Shown here in pieces: positions 8,598-16,555 of a stretch of DNA of 64,000 nucleotides; the stretch's first letter is position 1; every line of letters starts with the position of its first letter. The translations under genes and the position numbers were made by a program. The stretch lies in the NCBI RefSeq assembly GCF_030499515.1, contig NZ_JASTWJ010000001.1, positions 1,860,001 through 1,924,000 on the forward strand, in the 5' to 3' direction. This stretch comes from Streptomyces sp. DT2A-34 (GTDB taxonomy: Bacteria; Actinomycetota; Actinomycetes; Streptomycetales; Streptomycetaceae). The notes under the pieces are model-generated. The model had not been told where the DNA came from. It did not search any database and saw only the letters and a list, made by a program, of their open reading frames with translations.

Positions 8598-9464
8598 ATG
8601 GTCACTGACATGAACGAAACGAACGCGGGAGGCGTCCGGCGGCGGTCGGTCGAGATCGTGGTGCCGGTCCACAACGAGGCGCACGTCCTCGCCGACAGCA
8701 TCGGCCGTCTCCACACATACCTCGAAACGTCCTTCCCGTTCCCGTTCCGGATCACGATCGCGGACAACGCGAGCACGGAGGGCACTTGGCAGGCCGCCGC
8801 CGAACTCACCGAGCGGCTGCCGCACGTGCACGCCGTCCATCTGGAGGCCAAGGGGCGCGGGCGGGCGCTGCAGCACGTGTGGAGCCGCTCCGCCGCGGAC
8901 GTCGTCGCCTACATGGACGTGGACCTGTCCACGGGTCTGGAGGGCTTCCTGCCCCTGGTCGCGCCGCTCCTGTCGGGCCACAGCGACCTCGCCATCGGCA
9001 GCCGGCTGCACCGGCAGGCGGACGTCGAGCGCGGCCCCAAGCGGGAGTTCATCTCCCGGTCCTACAACCTGCTGCTCAGGCTCGGGCTCGCGGCCCGCTT
9101 CTCCGACGCGCAGTGCGGGTTCAAGGCGGTGCGCACGGACGTCTTCCGGGCGCTCGCCCCGCACATCGAGGACACCGCCTGGTTCTTCGACACCGAACTG
9201 CTGGTCCTGGCCCAGCGCAACAAGCTCCGCATCCACGAGGTGCCGGTCGACTGGGTGGACGACCCAGACAGCCGGGTCGACATCGTCCGCACCGCCGTCG
9301 ACGACCTCAAGGGCATGGGCCGGATGCTGCGCTCCACCGTCACCGGCCGCGCCCGCGTCCCCGCCGTACCCCGCCGGACCCGCGCCTCACAGGCGCCGGC
9401 CGCCCGAACCACCGCCGCTGTCCTGCCCGTCGGGGCGAACACCCACCTGGAGTACGCGTCATGA
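8598..9464 (+). CDS. Family 2 glycosyltransferase (polyprenyl-phosphate sugar synthase-like)
   Basis: This 288-residue GT-A enzyme is likely to transfer a sugar from a nucleotide sugar to a lipid carrier. The N-terminal motif VEIVVPVHNEAHVL starts the fold, and MDVDLST (about residue 112) is the DxD metal/nucleotide-binding motif. GSRLHRQADVERG and the DAQCGFKAV region are typical of dolichol/polyprenyl-phosphate glucosyl- or mannosyltransferases. There are no clear membrane helices. The next gene is a membrane mannosyltransferase overlapping by ATGA; such pairs make and use a lipid-linked sugar, but that partner is truncated here. An alternative ATG lies at 8610. Confidence 0.88.
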   Translation: MVTDMNETNAGGVRRRSVEIVVPVHNEAHVLADSIGRLHTYLETSFPFPFRITIADNASTEGTWQAAAELTERLPHVHAVHLEAKGRGRALQHVWSRSAADVVAYMDVDLSTGLEGFLPLVAPLLSGHSDLAIGSRLHRQADVERGPKREFISRSYNLLLRLGLAARFSDAQCGFKAVRTDVFRALAPHIEDTAWFFDTELLVLAQRNKLRIHEVPVDWVDDPDSRVDIVRTAVDDLKGMGRMLRSTVTGRARVPAVPRRTRASQAPAARTTAAVLPVGANTHLEYAS

Positions 9465-10027
9465 CGACTCTCGCCCCACCCCCCGTGCCCGTCCAGGACG
9501 GCGGGCCCCGGCACCGCGCCGAACCGCCGGCCGGCGGCGGTCTCGCCACCCGTGCGCGCAGGCTGCTGACCGGTGCCCCCGAGGACCCGCGCTGGGCCCG
9601 CCCCGCCCTGTGGGCGATCCTGGTGCTGGCCACGGCCCTGTACGCCTGGAACCTCTCCTCCGTCACCGGCAACACCTTCTACAACGCGGCCGTCTACAGC
9701 GGCACCAAGAGCTGGAAGGCGTTCTTCTTCGGCGCGCTGGACGCCGGCAGCTTCATCACCGTCGACAAACCGCCGTTCGCGCTGTGGGTGATGGGCCTGT
9801 CGGCCCGCGTCTTCGGCTACGGCACCTGGCAGTTGATGCTGCCGATGGTCGCGGTGGGCGTCGGCTCGGTGGCGCTGCTGTACCGGATGGTCAAGCGGGA
9901 CTTCGGGGTGATCGCGGCGACGATCGCCGCGCCGGCCCTCACCCTCACCCCGATCACCGTGGCCGTTCCCAGGTGCAGGTGTCACGCAGCAGAGGGCCGA
10001 TGTGGATGTCGATCCGAGGTCGGGTGA
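9461..10027 (+). pseudogene. Truncated ArnT/GT39-like membrane mannosyltransferase
   Basis: The start is intact (ATGA overlap with the preceding gene). About 169 residues match the beginning of large membrane glycosyltransferases: a first helix, then NTFYNAAVYSG, the TVDKPPFALWVMG motif, further helices and PITVAV. Homology stops at about base 9967, where an Asn-Arg-Asp-Asn motif would be expected. After that the frame reads 20 unrelated residues to a stop at 10025-10027. The rest of a protein that normally has 500-700 residues is missing, and the adjoining DNA belongs to a different gene on the other strand. I read it as a deletion-junction pseudogene. Confidence 0.8.
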
Positions 10028-10202
10028 AGGTCCCGGTCACCGGGATGCGGCCGCTGCGGTGCCAGAGGGCGTACTCGCCAGGGCCGCACTCCCACAGCAC
10101 CCGTTCCAGACAGCGGACGCCGAGCTGGAACTCCTCGCTGGTCATACTGCCCAACTCCGCGTACCACTCGGGTACACGCCGCCCCCGCCCGAACCACCTC
10201 AT
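9954..10202 (-). CDS. Small hypothetical protein, probably 3'-truncated
   Basis: This 82-residue protein begins MRWFGRGRRVPEWYAELG with GGGGGAG 6 nt before the ATG, which is good start evidence. Trp/Arg-rich composition and alternating hydrophobic residues suggest a real small protein, but I do not recognise the family. Its last residues (about ERPR) are encoded by DNA that belongs, on the other strand, to the truncated mannosyltransferase, so the original C-terminus was probably lost at the same junction near 9967. Confidence 0.5.
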   Translation of the reverse strand: MRWFGRGRRVPEWYAELGSMTSEEFQLGVRCLERVLWECGPGEYALWHRSGRIPVTGTFTRPRIDIHIGPLLRDTCTWERPR

Positions 10203-10253
10203 GTACCGCTCCCCCGGCTGCGCGGCCCCACATGAGGCCGGCGACGGCACTCG

Positions 10254-10270
10254 CATGTCCCTTGGACATG
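10254..10270. promoter_or_regulatory. Short inverted repeat CATGTCC-CTT-GGACATG
   Basis: Two 7-bp arms are separated by 3 nt, about 50 bp upstream of the small hypothetical gene at 10202. The size and position fit an operator, but no regulator can be assigned. Confidence 0.35.
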
Positions 10271-10296
10271 ATGCCGCCGCCGCTCGGGTCGCGTCA

Positions 10297-10319
10297 GCCG
10301 GTGAACCGGCCCCTTTTAT
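10297..10319 (+). terminator. Weak hairpin followed by CCCCTTTTA
   Basis: GCCGG-TGAA-CCGGC (10297-10310) followed by a C/T-rich run could stop rightward transcription before it enters the antisense of the ApbE gene, whose 3' end is at 10326. The stem is only 5 bp. Confidence 0.4.
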
Positions 10320-10325
10320 GCCGTT

Positions 10326-11066
10326 TTACGCCGCCCGTGCCTCCGCCCGAGCCACCGGAAAGCCCTCGGTACGTAAGACCCGCCGCTCGGCGTCCACCGC
10401 GAACACCTCGCAGCCCTCCCGCGAGGCGGCCCACTCGACGCCGTCCGCGCCCATGGCGAAGGCCGCGGTGGCCACCGTGTCCGCCACGGTCAGGGAGGAC
10501 GCCGCGACGGAGAGGGTGAGCAGTCCCGTCGCCGGACGTCCGGTGCGGCCGTCGATGATGTGGTCGCCGCGCTCGTAGCGGGCGGACGTCGCGATCGCCC
10601 CGTCGGTGAGCTCGGCCACCGTGCACACCTTGTCGGCCTGCTCGGGGTGGCGTACCCCCACCCGCCAGGGCCCGCCGGAGGCGACCACGTCACCACCGGC
10701 GTTGAGGACGAAGCGCCGCGCTCCCGCCGCCTTCAGCAGCTCGGCGGCCCGCTGCACGGACCAGCCCTTCACCACCGCGCACGGGTCGAGACCGCGCCCC
10801 GGCAGCCGTACGTCGAAGGCGCCGCCGGTGGCGAGCCGGTACTCCTCGCACAGTTCCAGCACCTCGTCGAGGTCCGCGCTGACGTCACTCCGCGCGATCT
10901 CGTCCCGATCCAGGCGGCACACCTCACTGTCGGTCTTGAACGGGCTGAACCGGGCGTCGACCTCGCGCAGCCAGGCGAACACGGCGTCGGCCACCTCCTC
11001 GCCGACGTGCTCGTCGTCGACCCGCAGCGAGACCGGGAACCCCATGACGTGTTCGACTCGGTGCAT
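10326..11066 (-). CDS. apbE: FAD:protein FMN transferase (ApbE-like)
   Basis: This 246-residue ApbE-family flavin transferase attaches FMN from FAD to a Thr/Ser in target proteins through a phosphoester bond. Matching family features are an initial MGFPVSLRV strand, FSPFKTDSEVCRLDR, GGAFDVR, VVKGWSVQRAAELL and LNAGGDVV, and a metal/FAD-binding end TVATAAFAMG. It is shorter than the periplasmic ApbE proteins (about 320-350) and lacks a visible signal peptide. It begins 2 bp after the stop of the double FMN-binding protein, its likely substrate, so the operon holds both modifier and target. Confidence 0.9.
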   Translation of the reverse strand: MHRVEHVMGFPVSLRVDDEHVGEEVADAVFAWLREVDARFSPFKTDSEVCRLDRDEIARSDVSADLDEVLELCEEYRLATGGAFDVRLPGRGLDPCAVVKGWSVQRAAELLKAAGARRFVLNAGGDVVASGGPWRVGVRHPEQADKVCTVAELTDGAIATSARYERGDHIIDGRTGRPATGLLTLSVAASSLTVADTVATAAFAMGADGVEWAASREGCEVFAVDAERRVLRTEGFPVARAEARAA

Positions 11067-11068
11067 GA

Positions 11069-11776
11069 TCAGCCCTTCGCGTCGATCGCGGCCTGGAGGG
11101 ACTCCTTGTAGCCGCCGCTGGTGATCGTGGCGCCGGACACCGTGTCGATGTCCGCGCTCTGCGCCTCCAACGTCTCCGCGATCAGCTTCGGCACCGCCGC
11201 CGTCGTCTGCGGATGGTTCGGCTGCTGGAGCATCTTCACAGCCGTGATCTTCTCGCCCTCGAAGGTCGCCTGGACCTGCACGGGGCCCTTGACGGTCTGC
11301 AGGGTCGGGCCGTCGACCGTCTGCGCGGCGGCGGCCGCCGAGGGCGAGGCGGAGGACGAGGACGCCGACTCCGCGTTCGCGTTCGCGTCGATGGCGGCCT
11401 GCAACGACTCCTTGTAGCCGCCGCTGGTGATCGTGGCGCCGGACACCGTGTCGATGTCCGCGCTCTGCGCCTCCAACGTCTCCGCGATCAGCTTCGGCAC
11501 CGCCGCCGTCGTCTGCGGATGGTTCGGCTGCTGGAGCATCCTCACGGCCGTGATCCTGGTGCCCTGGAAGGTCACCTGGACCTGCACGGGGCCCTTTTCG
11601 GTCTGCAGGGTCGAGCCCTTGACGACCGTGCCGCCGGAGCCCGAACCCGACGCGGCGGAGGACGACACCGAGGGCGTCGAGGCTTCCGTGGAGGCGGTAC
11701 CGAGGGACGGCTCGTAGAGCCAGACCGGGACCAGGCCCGCGACGCTCAGGACCAGGACAGGTATTGCTCGCTTCAC
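11069..11776 (-). CDS. Membrane-anchored protein with two FMN-binding domains
   Basis: This 235-residue protein has one N-terminal helix (VLVLSVAGLVPVWLY), a Ser/Gly-rich linker and two copies of an FMN_bind domain separated by an Ala/Ser linker. Each copy contains DTVSGATITSGG, the [S/T]GA[S/T]xT flavinylation motif that ApbE modifies. The domains should lie outside the membrane and could carry electrons as two covalently bound FMN groups. The GTG start has GGAAAG upstream. The gene sits between a ferric-reductase-like gene and apbE. Confidence 0.9.
   Translation of the reverse strand: MKRAIPVLVLSVAGLVPVWLYEPSLGTASTEASTPSVSSSAASGSGSGGTVVKGSTLQTEKGPVQVQVTFQGTRITAVRMLQQPNHPQTTAAVPKLIAETLEAQSADIDTVSGATITSGGYKESLQAAIDANANAESASSSSASPSAAAAAQTVDGPTLQTVKGPVQVQATFEGEKITAVKMLQQPNHPQTTAAVPKLIAETLEAQSADIDTVSGATITSGGYKESLQAAIDAKG
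11101..11234. repeat. 134-bp direct repeat, copy 1 (second FMN-binding domain)
   Basis: Bases 11101-11234 are identical to 11407-11540, offset 306 bp (102 codons). The repeat covers the SGATITS motif of each FMN-binding domain and shows recent duplication or gene conversion inside the gene. Confidence 0.9.
11407..11540. repeat. 134-bp direct repeat, copy 2 (first FMN-binding domain)
   Basis: This is the partner of 11101-11234; I see no mismatch over 134 bp. Flanking sequence of the two domains differs at several bases, so the identical core is sharply bounded. Confidence 0.9.
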
Positions 11777-11794
11777 GTGTCTTTCCCGTCCTTC

Positions 11795-13132
11795 TCAGCC
11801 GGCCAGGCTGAAACGCTCGAAGTGGACTTGCTGCTTGGGCACGCCCAGCTCGCGCAGGCTGCCGATCACCGCGTTCATCATGGGCGGCGGGCCGCACAGG
11901 AAGACGTCCCGGTCGGTGATGTCCGGGACCAGTCGCGTCAGCTCGGCGGGGGCCAGCTTGTCGGGGACGGGCGGGCCGGTCACCAAGTGCAGCTCGGCGC
12001 CCTTGGCGTGGGCGAGCTCGACCAGCTCGCCGTACAGGACCGCGTCCCGGTCCGTGGCGACCCGGTAGATGACGACCGCGTGGCCGTGCAGCTCCTCCAG
12101 CAGCGCCCGGATGGGGGTGACGCCGACGCCGCCCGCGATGAGGACGGCCTCCGGCCGGGTGCGGTGCATCGTGGTGAAGGCGCCGTAGGGGCCCTCGGCG
12201 AAGACGCGCGTGCCGACCTTGATGTGCCTCAGGCCCGCCGAGCCGGCGCCGGCCGCCTTGGCGGTCAGGCGCAGCGTACGGCCGTCGGGGGCGGCGGACA
12301 GGGAGAACGGGTTGGCCTGCCACCAGCGGTCCTTCGTCAGGAACCGCCACAGGAAGAACTGGCCGGCCCGCGCGGGCAGCTTGTCCAGGTCGCGGCCGGT
12401 GATGTAGACGGAGACCACGTTGTCGGACTCGGCGACGACCGCGGAGACGCGCAGCTGGTGGCGCCAGTTCCGCCACAGCGGCAGGACCAGCCGGCCGACG
12501 AACACCGAGGCGAGGGCGACGCCCCACACCGCGTACCAGTACGCCGTGGCGGCGGAGGACGAGGTGAAGGACGTACCGACCGCGACCTGGTGCGTGAACG
12601 CCAGGACGACGGCGACGTAGGTGTACAGGTGGATGAAGTGCCACGTCTCGTACGCCAGCTTGCGGCGCGCGAACCGGGCCGACACCACGCCGATCACGAT
12701 GATGATCCCCAGCGCGACGACGGCGCGCAGCACGCCCTCGACCGTCTCGGCGAGGTCGATCAGCTGGTTCACCGGGTCGAGGGAGGAAAACTCGGCGTAG
12801 CCGAAGGTGATGAACACGACGTGCGCGAGGAGGGCCCACAGGACGCTGAAGCCGGTCCAGCGGTGCCAGGAGGTCAGCCGGTCCATGCCGATCCGGCGGT
12901 CGAACCAGGGCAGCCGGGCCACCAGCAGCAGCTGGAACGCCATGAGCAGGGCGCCGAACAGGCCGGTCAGCCGGCCGAGCACGATGAGCGTGTTCGAGGC
13001 GAACCCTGCGGCGAAGAAGAAGTAGAGCACCACGGCCACGTTCGCGGCCAGCAGGGTGTACAGGCCCGTGCGGGCGACCACCCTGGGGCGTATCGCCGTG
13101 GGGGGCGCAGGGGGCGATTTGACGGTCGTCAC
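11795..13132 (-). CDS. Ferric-reductase-like transmembrane protein with FAD/NAD(P)H oxidoreductase domain
   Basis: This protein of about 445 residues has an N-terminal six-helix ferric-reductase-like domain containing histidines suited to bind two haems (for example DRLTSWHRWTGF and ETWHFIHLYTYV). A cytoplasmic ferredoxin-reductase-like half follows: FAD motif ANPFSLSAAP, NAD motif IAGGVGVTPIRAL and end motif VFLCGPPPMMNAV. It would take electrons from NAD(P)H and pass them through the membrane to the flavinylated protein encoded 18 bp downstream. I chose GTG 13132 because AAGGAG lies 9 nt upstream; an ATG at 13213 would add 27 residues. Confidence 0.88.
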   Translation of the reverse strand: MTTVKSPPAPPTAIRPRVVARTGLYTLLAANVAVVLYFFFAAGFASNTLIVLGRLTGLFGALLMAFQLLLVARLPWFDRRIGMDRLTSWHRWTGFSVLWALLAHVVFITFGYAEFSSLDPVNQLIDLAETVEGVLRAVVALGIIIVIGVVSARFARRKLAYETWHFIHLYTYVAVVLAFTHQVAVGTSFTSSSAATAYWYAVWGVALASVFVGRLVLPLWRNWRHQLRVSAVVAESDNVVSVYITGRDLDKLPARAGQFFLWRFLTKDRWWQANPFSLSAAPDGRTLRLTAKAAGAGSAGLRHIKVGTRVFAEGPYGAFTTMHRTRPEAVLIAGGVGVTPIRALLEELHGHAVVIYRVATDRDAVLYGELVELAHAKGAELHLVTGPPVPDKLAPAELTRLVPDITDRDVFLCGPPPMMNAVIGSLRELGVPKQQVHFERFSLAG

Positions 13133-13284
13133 GGGCGACAGCTCCTTGATCTCGTCTGTGGATATCGAGCTTGTCCGGCCGCTGCTGTCGAAAAGCTGTC
13201 GTACTTCTTTCAACTGGTTATCGATGTGGTCGCGGTACCCGCCCCGCCCCCGGGAATGGTCGCCGGGTGCCGCACTATGAACGG

Positions 13285-13983
13285 GTGGAGAAAGTACGCC
13301 TTCTGGTCGTGGACGATGACCCGCCCATCGCCGACCTCGTCGCGACGGTCGCCCGCTACGAGGGCTGGCAGGCGGTCACCGCGAACTCCGGTCAGGAGGC
13401 CCTGCGGCTGGCCGCCGAGTTCCGGCCGGACATCGTGGTGCTGGACCTGATGCTGCCCGACTTGGACGGCTTCGGCGTCCTGGACCGGCTGCGCGGCGCC
13501 GGGACGATGGTGCCCGTGGTGTTCCTGACCGCCCGCGACGGGGTCGCCGACCGGGTGGCCGGGCTGACCCGGGGCGGCGACGACTACCTGGTCAAACCGT
13601 TCGCGGTGGAGGAGCTGATGGCCCGGCTGCGGACCGTGCTGCGGCGCAGCGCCGGGCCCGGGTTCCAGCGTTCCGTCCTTCGGGTGGCGGACCTGATGAT
13701 GGACGAGGACACCCGCGAGGTGCGCCGCGGCGACAGGCTGCTCACGCTCACGCCGACCGAGTACGAGGTGCTGCGCTATCTGATGCGCAAGTCACCGACC
13801 GTGCTGACCAAGGCGCAGATCCTCGACCATGTGTGGGAGTACGGCTTCGGGGGCCGCTCGAACGTCGTCGAGCTGGTCGTCAGCCGGCTGCGCCGCAAGC
13901 TCGACGAGTCCGACGACGGCAGGGCGCCGCTGATCCACACGGTGCGGGGCTTCGGGTACGTCATCCGGCAGGCGTCCGAGTGA
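13285..13983 (+). CDS. OmpR-family response regulator
   Basis: This 232-residue response regulator has an acidic pocket (VVDDDP), the phosphoacceptor Asp in VVLDLMLPDLDG, the Lys in DDYLVKPFAVEEL and a C-terminal winged helix (TPTEYEVLRYLM, RLRRKLDE, TVRGFGYV). It controls transcription on signal from the sensor kinase encoded by the next gene (GTGA overlap). The GTG at 13285 is the likely start; another GTG at 13267 is in frame. It diverges from the ferric-reductase operon and may control it, which is inference from position. Confidence 0.9.
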   Translation: MEKVRLLVVDDDPPIADLVATVARYEGWQAVTANSGQEALRLAAEFRPDIVVLDLMLPDLDGFGVLDRLRGAGTMVPVVFLTARDGVADRVAGLTRGGDDYLVKPFAVEELMARLRTVLRRSAGPGFQRSVLRVADLMMDEDTREVRRGDRLLTLTPTEYEVLRYLMRKSPTVLTKAQILDHVWEYGFGGRSNVVELVVSRLRRKLDESDDGRAPLIHTVRGFGYVIRQASE

Positions 13984-15434
13984 TCGGGCGGCTGCGGCGG
14001 GCGTACCGCGGGATGCGGCTCGGGACCCGGCTGGCGCTGGGTCTCGGCGTGCTGTCCCTGGTCGTGTTCGGCGTCGTCGGCACCGCCCTGACGACGTACA
14101 TGCGGGACTACCTGTCGGCCCAGCTGGACACGCAGCTCGCGCAGGGCCAGATCGCCCAGTCCAAGAGCATCGCGGACTACGGCACGCTGTCGGGCAAGAA
14201 GTACTACAGCTGGTTCTACGCCGTGTACGACGTGGCGGACGGCACCCCGGAGCTGCGCAGGCCCGAGGACCCCGCCGACCTGCCGAAGGACGTCGACGAC
14301 TTCACCTCCCTCGCCCAGGCGCAGACCGCCGCGCACACGGAGCTGCTGCGCACCGAGCACCTGCGGGGCAAGGGCGAGTACCGGCTGCGCGCCTGCGAGG
14401 TCGAGCCCGGTGTGGTGCTGGTCAGCGCCGCGCCCATGGAGGACATCGAGGACACCGTGGGCCAGCTGATCACCATCCAGGTGGTCACCTTCGGGCTGGC
14501 GCTGCTGGCCCTGGTCGTCCTGGGGCGGGGGATGCTGCGGCGGGGCCTGAAGCCGCTGAGCGACATGGCGCACACCGCCCGCGGCATCACCTCGCACGAC
14601 CTGACGGACTCGGCACGGCTGCCGGTGCGGCACGACGGGCGCAGTGGCGGGCCCGAGGTCGAGGAGCTGCGCACCGCGTTCAACACGATGCTGGAGCACA
14701 TCGACGACTCCCTCGCGGTGCGGGCGGAGGCGGAGCAGCGTCTGCGGCGCTTCGTGGCGGACGCCTCGCACGAGCTGCGCACGCCGCTGATGTCGGTGCG
14801 GGGCTATGCCGACCTCTTCCAGTACGCGGCCGCCAACGCCCCCGAGGAACGGGACAGGCACCTGGCCCGCCTGCGCGCCGAGGCCGCCCGTATGGGTTTC
14901 CTCCTCGACGACCTGCTGCTGCTCGCCCGCCTGGACGCCGCGGAGGTCGAGACGCCGCTGCGCCCGCAGGAGGCGGACCTGGTGGAGCTGGTCGAGCAGG
15001 CGGCGGACGCGTTCCGGGTCACCCACGCCGACCACCCGCTGGCGGTGGCGCCCGGCCCCGGTTCCCTGAAGCTCCGCCTGGACCCTCAGCGCGTCCGCCA
15101 GGTCCTGGACAACCTGCTCACCAACGCGGCGATGCACACCCCGCCCGGCACGCAGGTCTCCGTGGCGGTGTCGATGGCGAACGGCTCGGCCCAGGTCCGG
15201 GTCGCCGACGCCGGCCCCGGCATCCCGCCCGCCGACCGGGAGCGCGTCTTCGACCGCTTCTACCGCGTCGACAAGGCCCGCAGCCGCGACCGGGGAGGCA
15301 GCGGCCTGGGTCTGGCGGTCGCCCAGTCACTGGTGCACGCGCACGGCGGCCGGATCGACCTGACCAGCGAGCCGGGGGCGACGGTGTTCACGGTGACGAT
15401 CCCGCTCACGCTCGGACGTCTTACGGACCCGTGA
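13980..15434 (+). CDS. Two-component sensor histidine kinase
   Basis: This 484-residue membrane kinase has helix 1 at about residues 20-40, an extracytoplasmic sensor region to about 160, helix 2 (IQVVTFGLALLALVVLG), a HAMP domain, the H box FVADASHELRTPLMSVRGY, the N box DNLLTNAAMHTP and the G boxes DAGPGIPP and GGSGLGLAV. It phosphorylates the regulator encoded immediately upstream. The GTG start overlaps that gene's stop. The extracytoplasmic loop contains one Cys and no recognised ligand motif. Confidence 0.92.
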   Translation: MIGRLRRAYRGMRLGTRLALGLGVLSLVVFGVVGTALTTYMRDYLSAQLDTQLAQGQIAQSKSIADYGTLSGKKYYSWFYAVYDVADGTPELRRPEDPADLPKDVDDFTSLAQAQTAAHTELLRTEHLRGKGEYRLRACEVEPGVVLVSAAPMEDIEDTVGQLITIQVVTFGLALLALVVLGRGMLRRGLKPLSDMAHTARGITSHDLTDSARLPVRHDGRSGGPEVEELRTAFNTMLEHIDDSLAVRAEAEQRLRRFVADASHELRTPLMSVRGYADLFQYAAANAPEERDRHLARLRAEAARMGFLLDDLLLLARLDAAEVETPLRPQEADLVELVEQAADAFRVTHADHPLAVAPGPGSLKLRLDPQRVRQVLDNLLTNAAMHTPPGTQVSVAVSMANGSAQVRVADAGPGIPPADRERVFDRFYRVDKARSRDRGGSGLGLAVAQSLVHAHGGRIDLTSEPGATVFTVTIPLTLGRLTDP

Positions 15435-15486
15435 CATGACCGGCGCCGAACGGCCGAAACGCCCGTCGCGCCCCTAGCGTGAGCGC

Positions 15487-16497
15487 ATGCGTGTACTGGT
15501 CACCGGCGGTGCCGGGTTCATCGGGTCCCATGTCGTCGAGGCGCTCGCGGCGCACGGGCACGAGCCCGTGGTGTACGACGTCCGCGCCGACCCCGAAGCG
15601 GACGTACGCAACCCGTACACCGTCCGCGCCGCCCTGACCGGCGTCGACGCGGTGTGCCACCAGGCCGCGATGGTCGGCCTCGGCGCCGGCTTCTGCGACG
15701 CCGCGGAGTACGTCTCCCGCAACGACCTCGGCACGGCCGTCCTGCTCACCGCCATGGCCGACGCGGGCGTACGGCGGCTGGTGCTGGCCGGGTCGATGGT
15801 GGTGTACGGGGAGGGGCGGTACGCGTGCGCACGCCACGGCGTCGTGCGGCCGGGCCCGCGTGCCGTCGCCGACCTGGACGCGGGGCGCTTCGAGCCGCCC
15901 TGCCCGGTGTGCGGCGCCGACCTCGCGCCCGGCCTGGTCGCGGAGGACGCCCCGGTCGATCCGCGCAACGTGTACGCGACGACCAAGCTCGCCCAGGAGC
16001 ATCTGGCGGCGGCGTGGGCGCGCGCGACGGGCGGCACGGCGGTGTCGCTGCGCTACCACAACGTCTACGGCCCGGGCATGCCCCGCGACACCCCCTACGC
16101 CGGGGTCGCCTCCTTCTTCCGCTCGGCACTCGCCCGCGGTGAGGCCCCGCGGGTCTTCGAGGACGGGCGCCAGCGCCGGGACTTCGTCCATGTACGGGAC
16201 GTGGCCGCCGCCGACGTGGCCGCGCTGGAGGCGAGTTCGGCCGCGCTGCCGGAGGGCGCGCTCACGGCGTACAACACCGGCAGCGGCGACCCGCACACCG
16301 TCGGCGAGATGGCCCGCGCGCTCGCGGCGGCGTACGGCGGGCCCGAACCGGTGGTGACCGGGGAGTACCGGCTGGGCGACGTACGGCACATCACGGCGGA
16401 CTCCTCGCGGCTGCGGGCGGAGTTGGGCTGGAAGCCCGGGGTGGGGTTCGCGGAGGGGATGCGGGAGTTCGCGGAAGCCGGACTGCGGGGGGCGTAG
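15487..16497 (+). CDS. NAD-dependent epimerase/dehydratase with cysteine-rich insert
   Basis: This 336-residue extended short-chain dehydrogenase has a nucleotide-binding motif TGGAGFIGSH (about residues 6-15), the catalytic pair in YATTK (about 162-166) and a serine in AGSMVVYG. Such enzymes epimerise or dehydrate nucleotide sugars. Between residues about 112 and 141 there is an insert with CARH and CPVCGADL, four ligands that could hold zinc and that are absent from simple GalE enzymes. It is first in a plus-strand series of sugar-related genes interrupted by minus-strand genes. Confidence 0.85.
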   Translation: MRVLVTGGAGFIGSHVVEALAAHGHEPVVYDVRADPEADVRNPYTVRAALTGVDAVCHQAAMVGLGAGFCDAAEYVSRNDLGTAVLLTAMADAGVRRLVLAGSMVVYGEGRYACARHGVVRPGPRAVADLDAGRFEPPCPVCGADLAPGLVAEDAPVDPRNVYATTKLAQEHLAAAWARATGGTAVSLRYHNVYGPGMPRDTPYAGVASFFRSALARGEAPRVFEDGRQRRDFVHVRDVAAADVAALEASSAALPEGALTAYNTGSGDPHTVGEMARALAAAYGGPEPVVTGEYRLGDVRHITADSSRLRAELGWKPGVGFAEGMREFAEAGLRGA

Positions 16498-16510
16498 TCT
16501 CACTCGGACC

Positions 16511-16555
16511 GGTGGTGCTGCCCGCCTTCAGGAAGCGGCAGCGGGCAGCACCACC
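16511..16555. terminator. 15-bp perfect stem between convergent epimerase and kinase genes
   Basis: GGTGGTGCTGCCCGC at 16511-16525 is the exact reverse complement of 16541-16555, with a 15-nt loop. The right arm encodes the last residues of the convergent kinase, whose stop lies in the loop (16528-16530). It probably ends both transcripts. Confidence 0.75.

Noticed and set aside
10326..12839. 837-codon minus-strand frame running through ApbE, the FMN-binding and the reductase genes
   Set aside because: Only its last 246 codons are a real protein (ApbE). The upstream part is Arg/Pro/Gly-rich shadow coding of the other genes' third-position GC.
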